From: Asaia bogorensis | GTDB taxonomy: Bacteria; Pseudomonadota; Alphaproteobacteria; Acetobacterales; Acetobacteraceae | NCBI GenBank assembly: GCA_945861095.1 | Contig: CAMATI010000014.1 | Location: 1-37,227 of the forward strand | Reading direction: 5' to 3' | DNA: 37,227 nt | Shown here: one piece after another, positions 1 to 7,370 of the stretch | Numbering within the stretch: the first letter of the stretch is position 1 | Layout: each line of letters starts with the position of its first letter | The notes under the pieces: model-generated | Seen by the model: only the letters and a program-made list of their open reading frames with translations | Databases searched by the model: none | What the model was told of the DNA's origin: nothing | Program-made: the position numbers and the translations under genes

Positions 1-65
1 CATTCATCGATAGACGGCGGCATCAGGAAGCCGGTTAGGCGATCGGTGGGGCGGAAGTTGCTCAT
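1..65 (-). CDS. IS1182-type transposase, N-terminal fragment (runs off window edge)
   Basis: On the minus strand an ATG at 65-63 opens a frame that stays open to the window edge. It reads MSNFRPTDRLTGFLMPPSID and then E. From memory this matches the start of IS1182/IS5-like DDE transposases, which typically begin with an FRPxxRxTGFLxPPSxDEW pattern. The ATG overlaps the TGA that ends the truncated reverse transcriptase frame (62-64), which is what one expects if that frame simply reads into the left end of an insertion sequence. Only about 21 residues are visible, so the catalytic domain cannot be checked. The assignment rests on the N-terminal pattern alone. Confidence 0.62.
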   Translation of the reverse strand, partial: MSNFRPTDRLTGFLMPPSIDE

Positions 66-145
66 TGGCGGCATCCGGGGAGGGAGCGAATCGACGTTAC
101 GATTCTAACATGAGCCTCCGGTGGGCGTAAGTCCGACAGGCTGCT
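1..145 (-). mobile_element. End of an IS1182-like insertion sequence, boundary approximate
   Basis: The transposase start lies at 65 and the homology to reverse transcriptase ends near 145, just after the YADD and FSGD residues. The stretch 66-145 therefore probably holds the IS terminal inverted repeat and the transposase promoter. I cannot place the exact end, because the other terminus and any target duplication are outside the window. The boundary is inferred from the loss of reverse transcriptase homology. Confidence 0.45.
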
Positions 146-1156
146 AGTGTCGCCGGAAAAGGCGAGATCGTCGGCATAGCGCGTGTAGTTGGCCTCCATT
201 GCGCGCGCCAATCCGTGCAGCCGGCGATCCAATGTCCAGGCAAGCAGATTGGCCAACGCCGGAGACGTCGGCGCGCCCTGCGGCAAATGCGGCACCCGAT
301 ACATCATTTGCACCTGCCAATCCGCCTGCTCGGCGTTCGGCGGCCGCCGAAATACACAACTCGGCGTTATCGTGGTGCACAATCCGGCCAGCCGCCGAGC
401 GACGGCCCATGGGTAGCCGAGGCAGCGGAACAGGCCGTGGACGCGGGCCAGTCCGATCGACGGGAAAAACTGCGACAGATCAAATGTGGCGACGACCGCC
501 TCACCAGCGTGGACCTGTGCTCCGGTCAGGCAGGAGCGCCCGGCAACGAAACCGTTCACGCAACGGTGGGGCGGAACGACCGACAGGATCTCGCGCAGGA
601 TTCGCCGCTGAATGGCTTTCAAACGGGATTTCGGGGCCTCAATCAGGCGGGTTTTGCCGCCTTGCTTGCGAACGAAGCGGTATCGATAGTGTTGTAGCCT
701 GCCGTCCTCTGCCCGACCGTGGCCGCGGCGTTCGTCGGCCAGCCAATCGAGTTGCGTCATCGGCAGGCCGAGCCATTCGGCCAGGTCCCCTGGCGTGGCC
801 AGCCGCGGCGTCGGCAGGCCGGCAAACGACGCGATTGGCGCAAAGCTCGGCGGATCGAGGACGATGGCGACCGGTCGATCCCGCGCGGGTCTGAACAGCC
901 CCGATCCCATCAGATAGGCCGTCAGCGCGGGTGGCGCCGGCGGGTAGGTCCCTTCGCCCAATGTGACAAGACGAACCACCAGCGCCGCCCGCGTTCTTGC
1001 GGGGACACCCACGAGTTGGGCTTCGATCCCGTTAGCGATGGCATCTCTCGTCCATGGCCCGGCCAACAATCGCGCGGCGAGATTGTTCGCTGCCCAATCT
1101 TTCGTCGCCCAATCTACTGTGTCCATCCCGGTCCGGTCCGATACTTGGGAGGGCAT
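62..1156 (-). pseudogene. Retron-like reverse transcriptase, C-terminally truncated
   Basis: RNA-directed DNA polymerase of the bacterial retron-like group. The start chosen is the ATG at 1156-1154, with GGAAAG six bases upstream, giving about 364 residues. The longer frame up to 1393 has no coding look before this point. Visible motifs, in order: RLIEAPKSRLKAIQRRIL (domain 1-2), VNGFVAGRS, GAQVH at the place where retron enzymes carry NAxxH, the catalytic FDLSQFFPSI (domain 3), PHLPQGAPTSPALANL (domain 4) and YTRYADDLAFSG (domain 5, YADD). Homology stops right after FSGD. The remaining fingers/thumb domains, including any VTG motif, are missing and replaced by about 27 unrelated residues ending at the TGA that overlaps an IS transposase start. 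The residues for chemistry are kept but the thumb is lost, so it is most likely inactive. The N-terminal 120 residues before the polymerase are of unknown function. Confidence 0.82.
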
Positions 1157-1196
1157 GACGATCTTTCCAACCTGACCTGTCCGGCATGGTGATGCG

Positions 1197-1290
1197 TAGG
1201 CGCGGCCTACTGTGCACCATGCACTGTTCTGCCTTGGAAAAACGCGCGTCCCCGGGGTAACCCCGAAGATCCCTGACTTGCACCAGGGAT
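1197..1290 (-). ncRNA. Cluster of four perfect hairpins upstream of the reverse transcriptase (candidate structured RNA)
   Basis: Four consecutive perfect inverted repeats lie within 94 bases, 41 bases upstream of the reverse transcriptase start. They are 1269-1275 with 1284-1290 (7 bp, ATCCCTG/CAGGGAT), 1253-1257 with 1261-1265 (5 bp, CGGGG/CCCCG), 1212-1216 with 1220-1224 (5 bp, GTGCA/TGCAC) and 1197-1201 with 1205-1209 (5 bp, TAGGC/GCCTA). Retron msr-msd RNAs sit just upstream of their reverse transcriptase and are rich in such stems, so this is a candidate remnant of one. I could not identify the a1/a2 pairing or the branching guanosine, and the stems are short. A structured leader is an equal alternative. 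Confidence 0.35.
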
Positions 1291-1418
1291 TGCTTGGAAA
1301 GACCGCCAGCCTGAAAAACTCTAACGGGCGTGACTCTACGCGTAAAGCCCGCCGATTATGGGTGCCGATTGTGCCGAGGGAGGGCCGGCGCATCGGTCGA
1401 TCGTTACGTCCGTTGATC

Positions 1419-2234
1419 TTACCGTCCGGGATCGACCTTCAGACCGCGTCGGACCAGGGCCGACCAGATCTCCTCCGCCGTGTCGGCGAAGTCGAAGGAG
1501 TCCAGGTCGGCTTCCTCGATCATCCCCTCCGCCACCAGCACGTCGAATGCGATCACGCTGCGCCAATAGGCGGTATTGAACAACACGATCGGGATTGGCG
1601 GCATCTTGCGGGTCTGCGCCAGTGTCAGGATCTCGAACAACTCGTCCATCGTCCCGAAGCCGCCAGGAAACACCACCAGAGCGCTGGCCCGCATCGCCAT
1701 GTGCATCTTGCGCATGGCGAAATAATGAAACCGAAAGGTCAACTCCGGCGTGGTGTAGGCATTCGGTTCCTGCTCATGCGGCAGGCGGATGTTGAACCCG
1801 ATGCTGGGCGCGCCGCAGTCGAAGGCGCCGCGATTGGCCGCCTCCATGATGCCCGATCCGCCGCCAGTCGCGATGACGTTGTCGCGCCACCGGTCACGCG
1901 GCGCAAAGGCCCCGCCGCGTTCGGACGCAATACGGCCGAATTCCCGCGCGGCTTCATAATAGGGTACCTGGGCTGCCCGCTTGTTCAGTCTTTCGCGGGC
2001 CGCATCCGTTGCGGCCGAGGCCAAGGACGCCGCCAACTGCTCGGGTGACGGTGTGCGCGCGCTGCCAAACACGATGACCGTCGAGCGAATGCCCCAATCG
2101 CGCAGACCCAGATCGGCTTTCGCGAATTCAAGCGCGAAGCGGATATCCCGCATTTCCTCCCGCAGCAGGAAATCCGTGTCCTCGACCGGCAGACGGTAGC
2201 TGCGGGCACTCATCTGTTGGCTGTTGTCCGTCAT
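1419..2234 (-). CDS. LOG-family (TIGR00730-like) Rossmann-fold protein
   Basis: Predicted member of the LOG / 'lysine decarboxylase-like' family. Known members of this family are phosphoribohydrolases that release cytokinin bases from their nucleotides; others are uncharacterised nucleotide-binding proteins. The motif PGGFGTMDELFE, with the family PGGxGTxxE signature, lies in the C-terminal half. ATGGGSGIMEAANRGA is the usual GGGxxGxMxxxxxGA segment, and VIVFGSART is the first strand and loop. The ATG at 2234-2232 is preferred over a longer frame reaching 2336, because the extra 34 residues look non-coding. It encodes 271 residues, somewhat longer than the short LOG form because of an N-terminal extension of about 55 residues. 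It stands alone, transcribed toward the broken reverse transcriptase. The exact substrate cannot be read from the sequence. Confidence 0.85.
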   Translation of the reverse strand: MTDNSQQMSARSYRLPVEDTDFLLREEMRDIRFALEFAKADLGLRDWGIRSTVIVFGSARTPSPEQLAASLASAATDAARERLNKRAAQVPYYEAAREFGRIASERGGAFAPRDRWRDNVIATGGGSGIMEAANRGAFDCGAPSIGFNIRLPHEQEPNAYTTPELTFRFHYFAMRKMHMAMRASALVVFPGGFGTMDELFEILTLAQTRKMPPIPIVLFNTAYWRSVIAFDVLVAEGMIEEADLDSFDFADTAEEIWSALVRRGLKVDPGR

Positions 2235-2500
2235 GATATCTTGCCGGACCAGGTTACGCCGCTGTCCGCCGCGAAGATGCCGGGCGGTACCCCCTTGGTC
2301 GACAGACCCAACGACACCGCGGGTGCCGCTGGGCAACGATCCGCCGACCGGTCGCGCACCGACGGCGGGAAACCATTGCGTGTCCCATCGTTCAGGAAAT
2401 CATGTCCGACCATCCGACCACTAGAATCCCATTTGGGCGGTTCGACAATGGGCGCGACCGAACGCCCCCGACGCCCGGCGGCCTACCAGACACATCGGAC
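2235..2500. other. Non-coding stretch upstream of the LOG-family gene
   Basis: I see no supportable gene here. Open frames exist on both strands because of the high GC content, but none has a recognisable protein or a convincing ribosome binding site. A dispersed palindromic repeat follows at 2501-2578, then an AT-richer promoter region ahead of the asparaginase-like gene. Confidence 0.5.
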
Positions 2501-2578
2501 CATCAGTGCCAGACCTGATCCAATGACCCGCCCCTGCCATTGCAGCGCGGATTGCCCAGCCAAGCCCGACAATGACGG
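2501..2578. repeat. Dispersed palindromic repeat, family B, copy 1
   Basis: The segment begins CATCAGTGCCAGACCTGATC and ends AAGCCCGACAATGACGG. It is a degenerate copy of the imperfect palindrome also present at 6787-6863 and 8782-8895. The three copies share the pattern TGCCGGxCTTGATCCGG, a GCGC-rich middle, then TTGCC-GGGTCAAG-CCGGCAATGACGG. Such elements are extragenic and can form cruciform or hairpin structures. Confidence 0.6.
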
Positions 2579-2647
2579 CGGCGCCGAGGGAGGGCGATAA
2601 AAATGTTCATATAAGAGGCATAAAGGGCTTCACAGGCCCCTAGAATA

Positions 2648-2706
2648 ATGCTGCAATGCACAAAATACGAAACGATCCCGCTCGTAAGCACATAATTTGT
2701 GCATTT
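2648..2706. promoter_or_regulatory. Putative operator region upstream of the asparaginase-like gene
   Basis: The 13-base string ATGCTGCAATGCA at 2648-2660 recurs, inverted, at 13321-13333 in the divergent promoter of units 2 and 3. Overlapping it is an inverted repeat, AATGCACAAA at 2655-2664 with TTTGTGCATT at 2697-2706, separated by 32 bases. Both lie within 85 bases of the start codon at 2730 in a locally AT-rich stretch. This looks like a binding site for a dimeric repressor or activator, but no regulator gene is present in the window. Confidence 0.45.
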
Positions 2707-2729
2707 TTGGCCAGGAGCATCGAACCGCC

Positions 2730-3734
2730 GTGACAACACCGCCCAGGATTGCCATCATCGGAACCGGTGGAACCATCTCCGGCGTCGGCCGGGACCGGCT
2801 CGATTTCTACGAATACGGCACGTCCGGCCGCTTCATGCATGTCGAAGAACTCATCGCCAGCGTGCCAGAACTGCCGAGCGTCGCGGACGTGCTGCCCATC
2901 CGATACAAGAATGTCGGCAGCGGCGACATCGGGCCGACCGACTGGCTGGCGCTGTTGCGCATCATCCACACGACCGCGGCAGCCGATCCGTCCGTCGATG
3001 GCTTCGTCGTGACGCACGGCACCGCGACCCTGGAAGAAACCGCCTATTTCCTGAACCTCGCCGTTAAAACCCCCAAACCCGTCATCGTCGTCGGCGCCAT
3101 GCGCCCCTCCTCCGCGCTCGGCACCGACAGCGGCGTCAACCTGCTGAACGCGGCCCGCGTCGCGGGATCGACGGGCGCCGTGGGCAAGGGCGTGCTGGTG
3201 GTTCTGAACGATGAGATCAACGCCGCCCGCGATGTCGCCAAGACATCGAATTATCGCGTGCAAACCTTCGTCTCTCGCGATTTCGGCATCCTGGGTTATG
3301 CCGATCCCGATGCGGTGACCTTCTACCGGGCGCCGCTTCGCCGGTCCGCGCCGGATACGGAATTCGATGTGGCCGACCTGACCGAACTGCCGCGCGTGGA
3401 CATCGTTCCGGCCTATGCCGGGGCGGACGCCGCCCTGGTGGAAGCCGCCGTTGCCGCGGGCGCCAAAGGCATCGTCTCGGCCGGCTTCCCGTCCGGGTCC
3501 CCGTCCCCGGCGCAGAAGGAGGCATTGAAGAAAGCGGCCAAGGCGGGCGTCATCGTCGTGCAGTCCTCCCGGTCCGGCAGCGGGCGGGTCATCGACAACC
3601 AGGTGGCGCTGCGCGATGCGGGCTTCATCGCGGCCGACAGCCTGACGCCGCAAAAATCCCGCATCCTGCTGATGATGGCCCTGACCAGAACATCCGATCC
3701 CGGAGAAATCCGGCGCATCTTCACCGAATATTGA
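2730..3734 (+). CDS. Asparaginase-family amidohydrolase with an active-site Asp-to-Ala change
   Basis: Type I/II L-asparaginase fold, 334 residues from a GTG at 2730 with AGGAG at 2713-2717; a TTG at 2697 in the same frame is a less likely start. Visible landmarks are IGTGGTISG (nucleophile Thr15), VVTHGTATLEETAYFL (Thr98, equivalent of E. coli AnsB Thr89), GAMRPSSALGTD, and DVAKTSN with Lys171 (equivalent of Lys162). The residue after Thr98 is Ala, where classical asparaginases have Asp90 of the Thr-Lys-Asp triad. This suggests a different substrate rather than asparagine itself. No signal peptide is seen, so the protein is probably cytoplasmic. It is the first gene of a + strand unit with a dioxygenase, an AbrB-type membrane protein and a cysteine hydrolase. 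Its promoter carries the sequence shared with the transporter locus. Confidence 0.85.
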   Translation: MTTPPRIAIIGTGGTISGVGRDRLDFYEYGTSGRFMHVEELIASVPELPSVADVLPIRYKNVGSGDIGPTDWLALLRIIHTTAAADPSVDGFVVTHGTATLEETAYFLNLAVKTPKPVIVVGAMRPSSALGTDSGVNLLNAARVAGSTGAVGKGVLVVLNDEINAARDVAKTSNYRVQTFVSRDFGILGYADPDAVTFYRAPLRRSAPDTEFDVADLTELPRVDIVPAYAGADAALVEAAVAAGAKGIVSAGFPSGSPSPAQKEALKKAAKAGVIVVQSSRSGSGRVIDNQVALRDAGFIAADSLTPQKSRILLMMALTRTSDPGEIRRIFTEY

Positions 3735-3757
3735 CCCAGCACCGAGGGAAACCGGAC

Positions 3758-4687
3758 ATGACCCATGCAGGAGCCGTCACAGTGGCCGATACCCCATCGC
3801 CCGTCTCCCTGGCAGCCGAACCGACCACCCTCACGGCTCGCCGAGCCGCCGCGACATTCGCGGCAGAGGTCGCGGAGATGCCGGTGCACGGCGATGTCAG
3901 CCCCGAGTTGCTGATCCAGTTCGTTTCCCTGCTGCACCGCTACCGGGTCCTGGTCATTCCGGAAGTGGATGTCGGCCCGGCGGAGCTGGTGGCTTTCAGC
4001 CGCCGCTTCGGCGATCTGGAAATCCATAGCCGCTTCGACAACACCCTGCCGGCACACCGGGAAATATTCTGCGTCGGAAACGTCGAACAGGACGGCATGA
4101 AGGCGTCCTTTTCGCGCGGGGTCGAACAGTGGCACGCCGACAGCTCCTACCGCGAAACGCCGAGCGATGCGTCGCTGTTCCACGGGAAGATCGTGCCGCC
4201 GGAAGGGGGCGAGACCCTGTTCGCGGATGCAACGGCGGCGTGGCGTACGCTCGACCCGGATTTGCAACAACGGATCGATGGGCTTTATGCCGTCCATTCC
4301 CTGGAAACCTTGCGCCAATGGGGAACGCGGCAGAACCCGGACCGGACGACGCAACCCCCGTCTCAGGTTCAGGCGTTTCCGCCGATGCGTCAGCCGCTGG
4401 TGCGGGTGCATCCGGTCACCGGCGCCAGGTCCCTGTATGTCTGCCCCGCCGTCATCAGCCATATCGAGGGGATGCCACAGGACGAAAGCGATGCGCTGAT
4501 CGAGACCTTGATCCAACACGCGACCCAGCCTCGGTTTGTCTACACCCACCGCTGGCGGCGCGGCGACCTGGTGATGTGGGACAACCGCGCGGTGCTGCAT
4601 ACCGCCAGCCTGTTCGACCACACGCGCTACCAGCGCCTGATGTATCGCACCACGGTCGCGGGTCACGCCGCGAGGCTGTCGGCCTGA
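3758..4687 (+). CDS. TauD/TfdA-family Fe(II)/2-oxoglutarate dioxygenase
   Basis: Non-haem iron, 2-oxoglutarate-dependent dioxygenase of 309 residues; this family oxidises an unactivated carbon and often releases a leaving group. The iron ligands are visible as WHADSSY (His126, Asp128) and VLHTA (His281). MYRTT supplies the 2-oxoglutarate-binding Arg297. The ATG at 3758 is chosen because GAGGGAA lies seven bases upstream; an in-frame TTG at 3731 overlaps the asparaginase stop. The gene follows the asparaginase-like gene by 23 bases, so the two are probably co-transcribed. In this setting it could hydroxylate the alkyl part of an N-substituted amide or its breakdown product. That role is inference, and the substrate cannot be read from the sequence. 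Confidence 0.86.
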   Translation: MTHAGAVTVADTPSPVSLAAEPTTLTARRAAATFAAEVAEMPVHGDVSPELLIQFVSLLHRYRVLVIPEVDVGPAELVAFSRRFGDLEIHSRFDNTLPAHREIFCVGNVEQDGMKASFSRGVEQWHADSSYRETPSDASLFHGKIVPPEGGETLFADATAAWRTLDPDLQQRIDGLYAVHSLETLRQWGTRQNPDRTTQPPSQVQAFPPMRQPLVRVHPVTGARSLYVCPAVISHIEGMPQDESDALIETLIQHATQPRFVYTHRWRRGDLVMWDNRAVLHTASLFDHTRYQRLMYRTTVAGHAARLSA

Positions 4688-4707
4688 TCCATGCGTGACC
4701 CTGCCAT

Positions 4708-4746
4708 CGCGGCAACGATTTGACATGACCATCGGGTGTTGCCGCG
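4708..4746 (+). other. Intergenic stem-loop between dioxygenase and AbrB-family genes
   Basis: A perfect 9-base inverted repeat, CGCGGCAAC at 4708-4716 and GTTGCCGCG at 4738-4746, encloses a 21-base loop. There is no T-run after it, so it is not a typical intrinsic terminator. It could attenuate or stabilise the transcript between two genes of one operon. Confidence 0.4.
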
Positions 4747-4789
4747 TCGGACCCCGTCGCGCCGCGCCAGGAGCAGGGACGGACCGACG

Positions 4790-5914
4790 ATGGACCGCGC
4801 GGTTGGTCGGCCGATGAACGCGTTCTCCCTGCTTCGAACCGCGCGACGCGAAACCCCGGGCGTGCTGCTGACCTACGTGATCGCGGCGGGCGCCGGCTAT
4901 GCGGCGATGCACCTGCATGTGCCCCTGCCCTGGATGATGGGCGCGCTGCTGGCGACGGCCGCCCAGGCCCTGTGCGGCCGACGGCCACCGGTGCTGCCGG
5001 TCGGGCGGCGCGTGGGGCAGATGATGATCGGCATCGGCGTTGGCCTGACCTTTTCCCGCGATGCCGCGCTGGCCGTGCTGGGCAATCTGCCCGCCATGAC
5101 GGCGGCGGCCCTGTTGACGATGGCGGCCGGGGTCGCGATCGCGCAATTGCTGGCGCGCATGACCGGGGTCGATCGGCTTACGGCCGTGATGGCCAGCGTG
5201 CCGGGCGGGCCGGCCGACATGGCGAACCTGGCCGAACGCTACGGCGGCGACCCGCTGACCGTGGCGCTCGCTCAGACATTCCGCATCGCGCTGATCGTTA
5301 CCTGCATTCCGCCGGTGATGATCCTGGCTGGGATCGCCGGCCACGACGACCTTACCGCCGCCGCCCCCATCCCCTTCTCCCCGCTCGGCCTTGCCATCCT
5401 GACCGCGGCCGCTTCCGTCGCGATCGTCTTGCTGAACCGTCTGGGTCTGGCGAATGCCTGGTTTCTCGCGCCCTTGCTGCTGATTGGCGGACTGACTGCC
5501 AGCGGGGTCCGCCTGTCCGGCATGCCGTTCGAGCTGGTTGCCATCGCCCAGGTGCTGCTGGGCGTCAGCCTGGGCACCACATTCGACCGGCGATTCCTGA
5601 TGCGTTCGCCGCGCCTGCTGGTGGCGACGGTGGTGTGCTCGGTCTTGCTGCTGGCGGGCTGCGGCGGGATCGCGGTGCTGTTGTCGATGCTGACCGGCCT
5701 GCCGCTGGCGTCCCTGGCCGTGGCGTTGGCGCCCGGTGGGCTGCCGGAAATGGTACTGACCGCGAAGGTCCTGCATCTTGGCGTGCCGATGGTCACCGCC
5801 TTCCATGTGGAACGCGTCGTGCTGACGTTGCTGCTGGCACCGTACATCGTCGCCGCCGTCGCCTGGCTGACCCGGCGCCGCCAGGTGGAAGCCGTGTCCG
5901 GTTCGGCGGATTGA
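4790..5914 (+). CDS. AbrB-family (PF05145-like) multi-spanning membrane protein
   Basis: Integral membrane protein of 374 residues with about ten hydrophobic segments, of the family named AbrB or 'putative ammonia monooxygenase' in databases. Despite these names it is a membrane protein of unproven function. Family landmarks are the two PGG loops, one in each half: SVPGGPADMA and LAPGGLPEMV. They mark an internal duplication in which each half has about five spans. Other cues are LPWMMGALLATA near the N-terminus and GVSLGTTFD in the second half. The start at 4790 follows AGGAG (4769-4773) and GGGAC; an ATG at 4814 is a close alternative. Its position between a dioxygenase and an amide hydrolase suggests a role in uptake or efflux of the substrate or product, but this is only context. 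Confidence 0.8.
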   Translation: MDRAVGRPMNAFSLLRTARRETPGVLLTYVIAAGAGYAAMHLHVPLPWMMGALLATAAQALCGRRPPVLPVGRRVGQMMIGIGVGLTFSRDAALAVLGNLPAMTAAALLTMAAGVAIAQLLARMTGVDRLTAVMASVPGGPADMANLAERYGGDPLTVALAQTFRIALIVTCIPPVMILAGIAGHDDLTAAAPIPFSPLGLAILTAAASVAIVLLNRLGLANAWFLAPLLLIGGLTASGVRLSGMPFELVAIAQVLLGVSLGTTFDRRFLMRSPRLLVATVVCSVLLLAGCGGIAVLLSMLTGLPLASLAVALAPGGLPEMVLTAKVLHLGVPMVTAFHVERVVLTLLLAPYIVAAVAWLTRRRQVEAVSGSAD

Positions 5915-6008
5915 TGGCCGCCCCGGGTCAACCCCGTCCTCGACCGCCTCCCGCCGGCACGCAGGTCGCGGGTGATCGATTCGGGAACGACTATCAGGAG
6001 AAACCGCA

Positions 6009-6707
6009 ATGAATGGTGTCACGTTTCCGCCTTCCATCATCGAACGGGTCGTTGCCCGCTGCGGCACGGAGCATGTGTTCGCCGACCTGGACCCGAAACG
6101 CACCGCCCTGGTGGTGGTCGATCTGCAAAACGCGTTCATGGACGATGAGGTCGGTCACGCGGTCTGCCCGGCGGCGCGCGATATCGTCCCCAACGTGAAT
6201 CGGCTGGCGGCGGCTGCGCGCGCGTCCGGCGGCGCGGTCGTCTGGATCAAGAACACATTCGACGAAACCTGCCTGACGGAATGGTCCGTGATGCAGGACA
6301 TGTCGACCCCGCAAGGACGGGCGAAACGCGCCGCGGCCATGAGCGAGAACACCAAGGGTCACGAACTCTGGCCGACCCTGGACGTGCGGCCGGAAGACCA
6401 GATCGTGAAGAAATACCGCTTCAGCGCGTTCCTGCCCGGTGCATCGGAATTGCCCGATCTTCTGCGCGCGCAAGGCATCGATACGGTCCTGATCACCGGC
6501 ACCGTCACCAATGTCTGCTGCGAATCGTCGGCACGCGACGCGATGATGTCGAATTTTCGCGTGGTGATGGTCAGCGACGGCAATGCGGCGATGACGCAGG
6601 CTGAACATGAGGCCTCGTTGACCGCGTTCTACCTGACCTTTGGCGACGTGATGGACACCGACATGCTGGTCGGCTGCCTGTCCGGCGCCACGCGGCTGGC
6701 CGCCTGA
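6009..6707 (+). CDS. Cysteine hydrolase of the isochorismatase superfamily (copy 1)
   Basis: Predicted amidohydrolase of 232 residues. The family triad is readable: VVVDLQNAF gives Asp38, VKKYRFSAF gives Lys135, and TNVCCESSARDAMM gives Cys170. The fold is shared by N-carbamoylsarcosine amidohydrolase, biuret hydrolase and nicotinamidase, all of which cleave C-N bonds by a thioester intermediate, and by non-hydrolysing relatives. AGGAG lies just ahead of the ATG. It is the last gene of the + strand unit that starts with the asparaginase-like gene. It is paralogous to the gene at 12465-13178, with the triad at identical positions and the same CCES doublet, suggesting two related amide substrates or two steps of one pathway. 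The substrate is not identifiable. Confidence 0.86.
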   Translation: MNGVTFPPSIIERVVARCGTEHVFADLDPKRTALVVVDLQNAFMDDEVGHAVCPAARDIVPNVNRLAAAARASGGAVVWIKNTFDETCLTEWSVMQDMSTPQGRAKRAAAMSENTKGHELWPTLDVRPEDQIVKKYRFSAFLPGASELPDLLRAQGIDTVLITGTVTNVCCESSARDAMMSNFRVVMVSDGNAAMTQAEHEASLTAFYLTFGDVMDTDMLVGCLSGATRLAA

Positions 6708-6786
6708 CGCCAACCGAAGCGCTGACCGGTAGCGTCCCAAGCCGCGTCGTTGTCGGACTTGAACCGGCAACGATGCGGAGGCGGTG

Positions 6787-6863
6787 CACCGTCATGCGGA
6801 CCTTGATCCGTCCATCCCGCCGTTGAAGCGCAGGTTGCCGGGTCAGGCGCGGCAATGACGGTG
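6787..6863. repeat. Dispersed palindromic repeat, family B, copy 2
   Basis: CACCGTCATG at the left and GGCAATGACGGTG at the right pair as outer arms. The interior CTTGATCCG and GTTGCCGGGTCAGG match copies at 2501-2578 and 8782-8895. It lies between the 3' ends of the converging cysteine hydrolase gene and the small amidase-partner gene. Confidence 0.65.
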
Positions 6864-6904
6864 TGGGGACGGCGGTCGGCCGATGGTTTGGTCGGCGGGT
6901 TACC

Positions 6905-7081
6905 GTAATAACAACCGCCCCAACCACGGACCCATGGGTGGCCGCTGTCATTGCGAGCTCGGCGAAGCAATCCATGGGTCTGGCACGATCGATCCTGGGG
7001 GTTACCCTGGATTGCCTCGCTGCGCTCGCAATGACATTGGATGCTGTCGCCATGGATCACTGGTTCGGTCAGCTACTATAA
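6905..7081 (-). repeat. Dispersed repeat, family A, copy 1 (inverted relative to 30798-30993)
   Basis: The core at 6947-7035 is an imperfect palindrome, with TCATTGCGAG at the left, CGCAATGAC at the right, and GCAATCCA/TGGATTGC inner arms. Read on the minus strand, the flanks also match the copy at 30798-30993: GACCGAACCAGTGA then a GTGGCGAC-like block before the core, and GGTTGGGGCGGTTGTTAT after it. The whole unit is thus about 175 bases and not just the palindrome. It has no coding capacity and is probably a non-autonomous, mobilised extragenic element. Confidence 0.7.
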
Positions 7082-7159
7082 GCCCCAGGCCAGCGCTCCG
7101 TGGCATTCCTGTCGCCCGCATGCGCCCTTCGGCTCATGCGGGCTTGGGTCGTTGCGCCG

Positions 7160-7339
7160 CTACTTCGCCGGTGTCAGGCGAAAGGCGCTGAGTGGTTCTT
7201 CAGCATAGGACCGGTAGCCACGGACCAGAACGGCAGATCGATCCAGGTCGATAACAAGCGCCTGTAGCTTCGGGAGATCTTCGGCTGTGGGGTGCAGGCC
7301 GGCAGCCTTAACACGCGCCTCGAACGGAATGTCGGTCAT
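7160..7339 (-). CDS. Small amidase-associated protein, 59 aa (paralogue of 20619-20795)
   Basis: A short gene found by reading downstream of the amidase: ATG at 7339-7337, TAG at 7162-7160, 59 residues. It begins 31 bases after the amidase stop on the same strand. Its sequence parallels the 58-residue protein at 20619-20795 over the full length, with MTD.PFEARV.AAGL at the start, DLPKLQALV in the middle and RSYAEEPLSAFRL near the C-terminus. The charged and leucine-rich middle suggests a small helical protein. I do not know a family name for it. Its size and its position beside an amidase recall AtzG and GatC, small subunits that bind amidases of this fold, so I infer a subunit or stabilising partner of the adjacent amidase. 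The C-terminal motif would be the likely contact segment; this is unproven. Confidence 0.8.
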   Translation of the reverse strand: MTDIPFEARVKAAGLHPTAEDLPKLQALVIDLDRSAVLVRGYRSYAEEPLSAFRLTPAK

Positions 7340-7370
7340 CGATGTTGCCTTTTGACGAAGGGATGTTGCA

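Noticed and set aside
62..1156. Diversity-generating retroelement built on the reverse transcriptase
   Set aside because: No template/variable repeat pair or accessory gene is seen nearby, and the motifs and upstream hairpins fit a retron-like enzyme better.
2217..2600. Plus-strand frame of 127 codons between the LOG-family gene and the asparaginase-like gene
   Set aside because: It runs through repeat B, has no recognisable domain and shows no convincing ribosome binding site.
3413..6139. Minus-strand open frame of 908 codons opposite the asparaginase-to-AbrB genes
   Set aside because: It is antisense to four clearly recognisable genes, rich in Arg, Gln, His and Gly as GC-rich shadow frames are, and matches no family I know.
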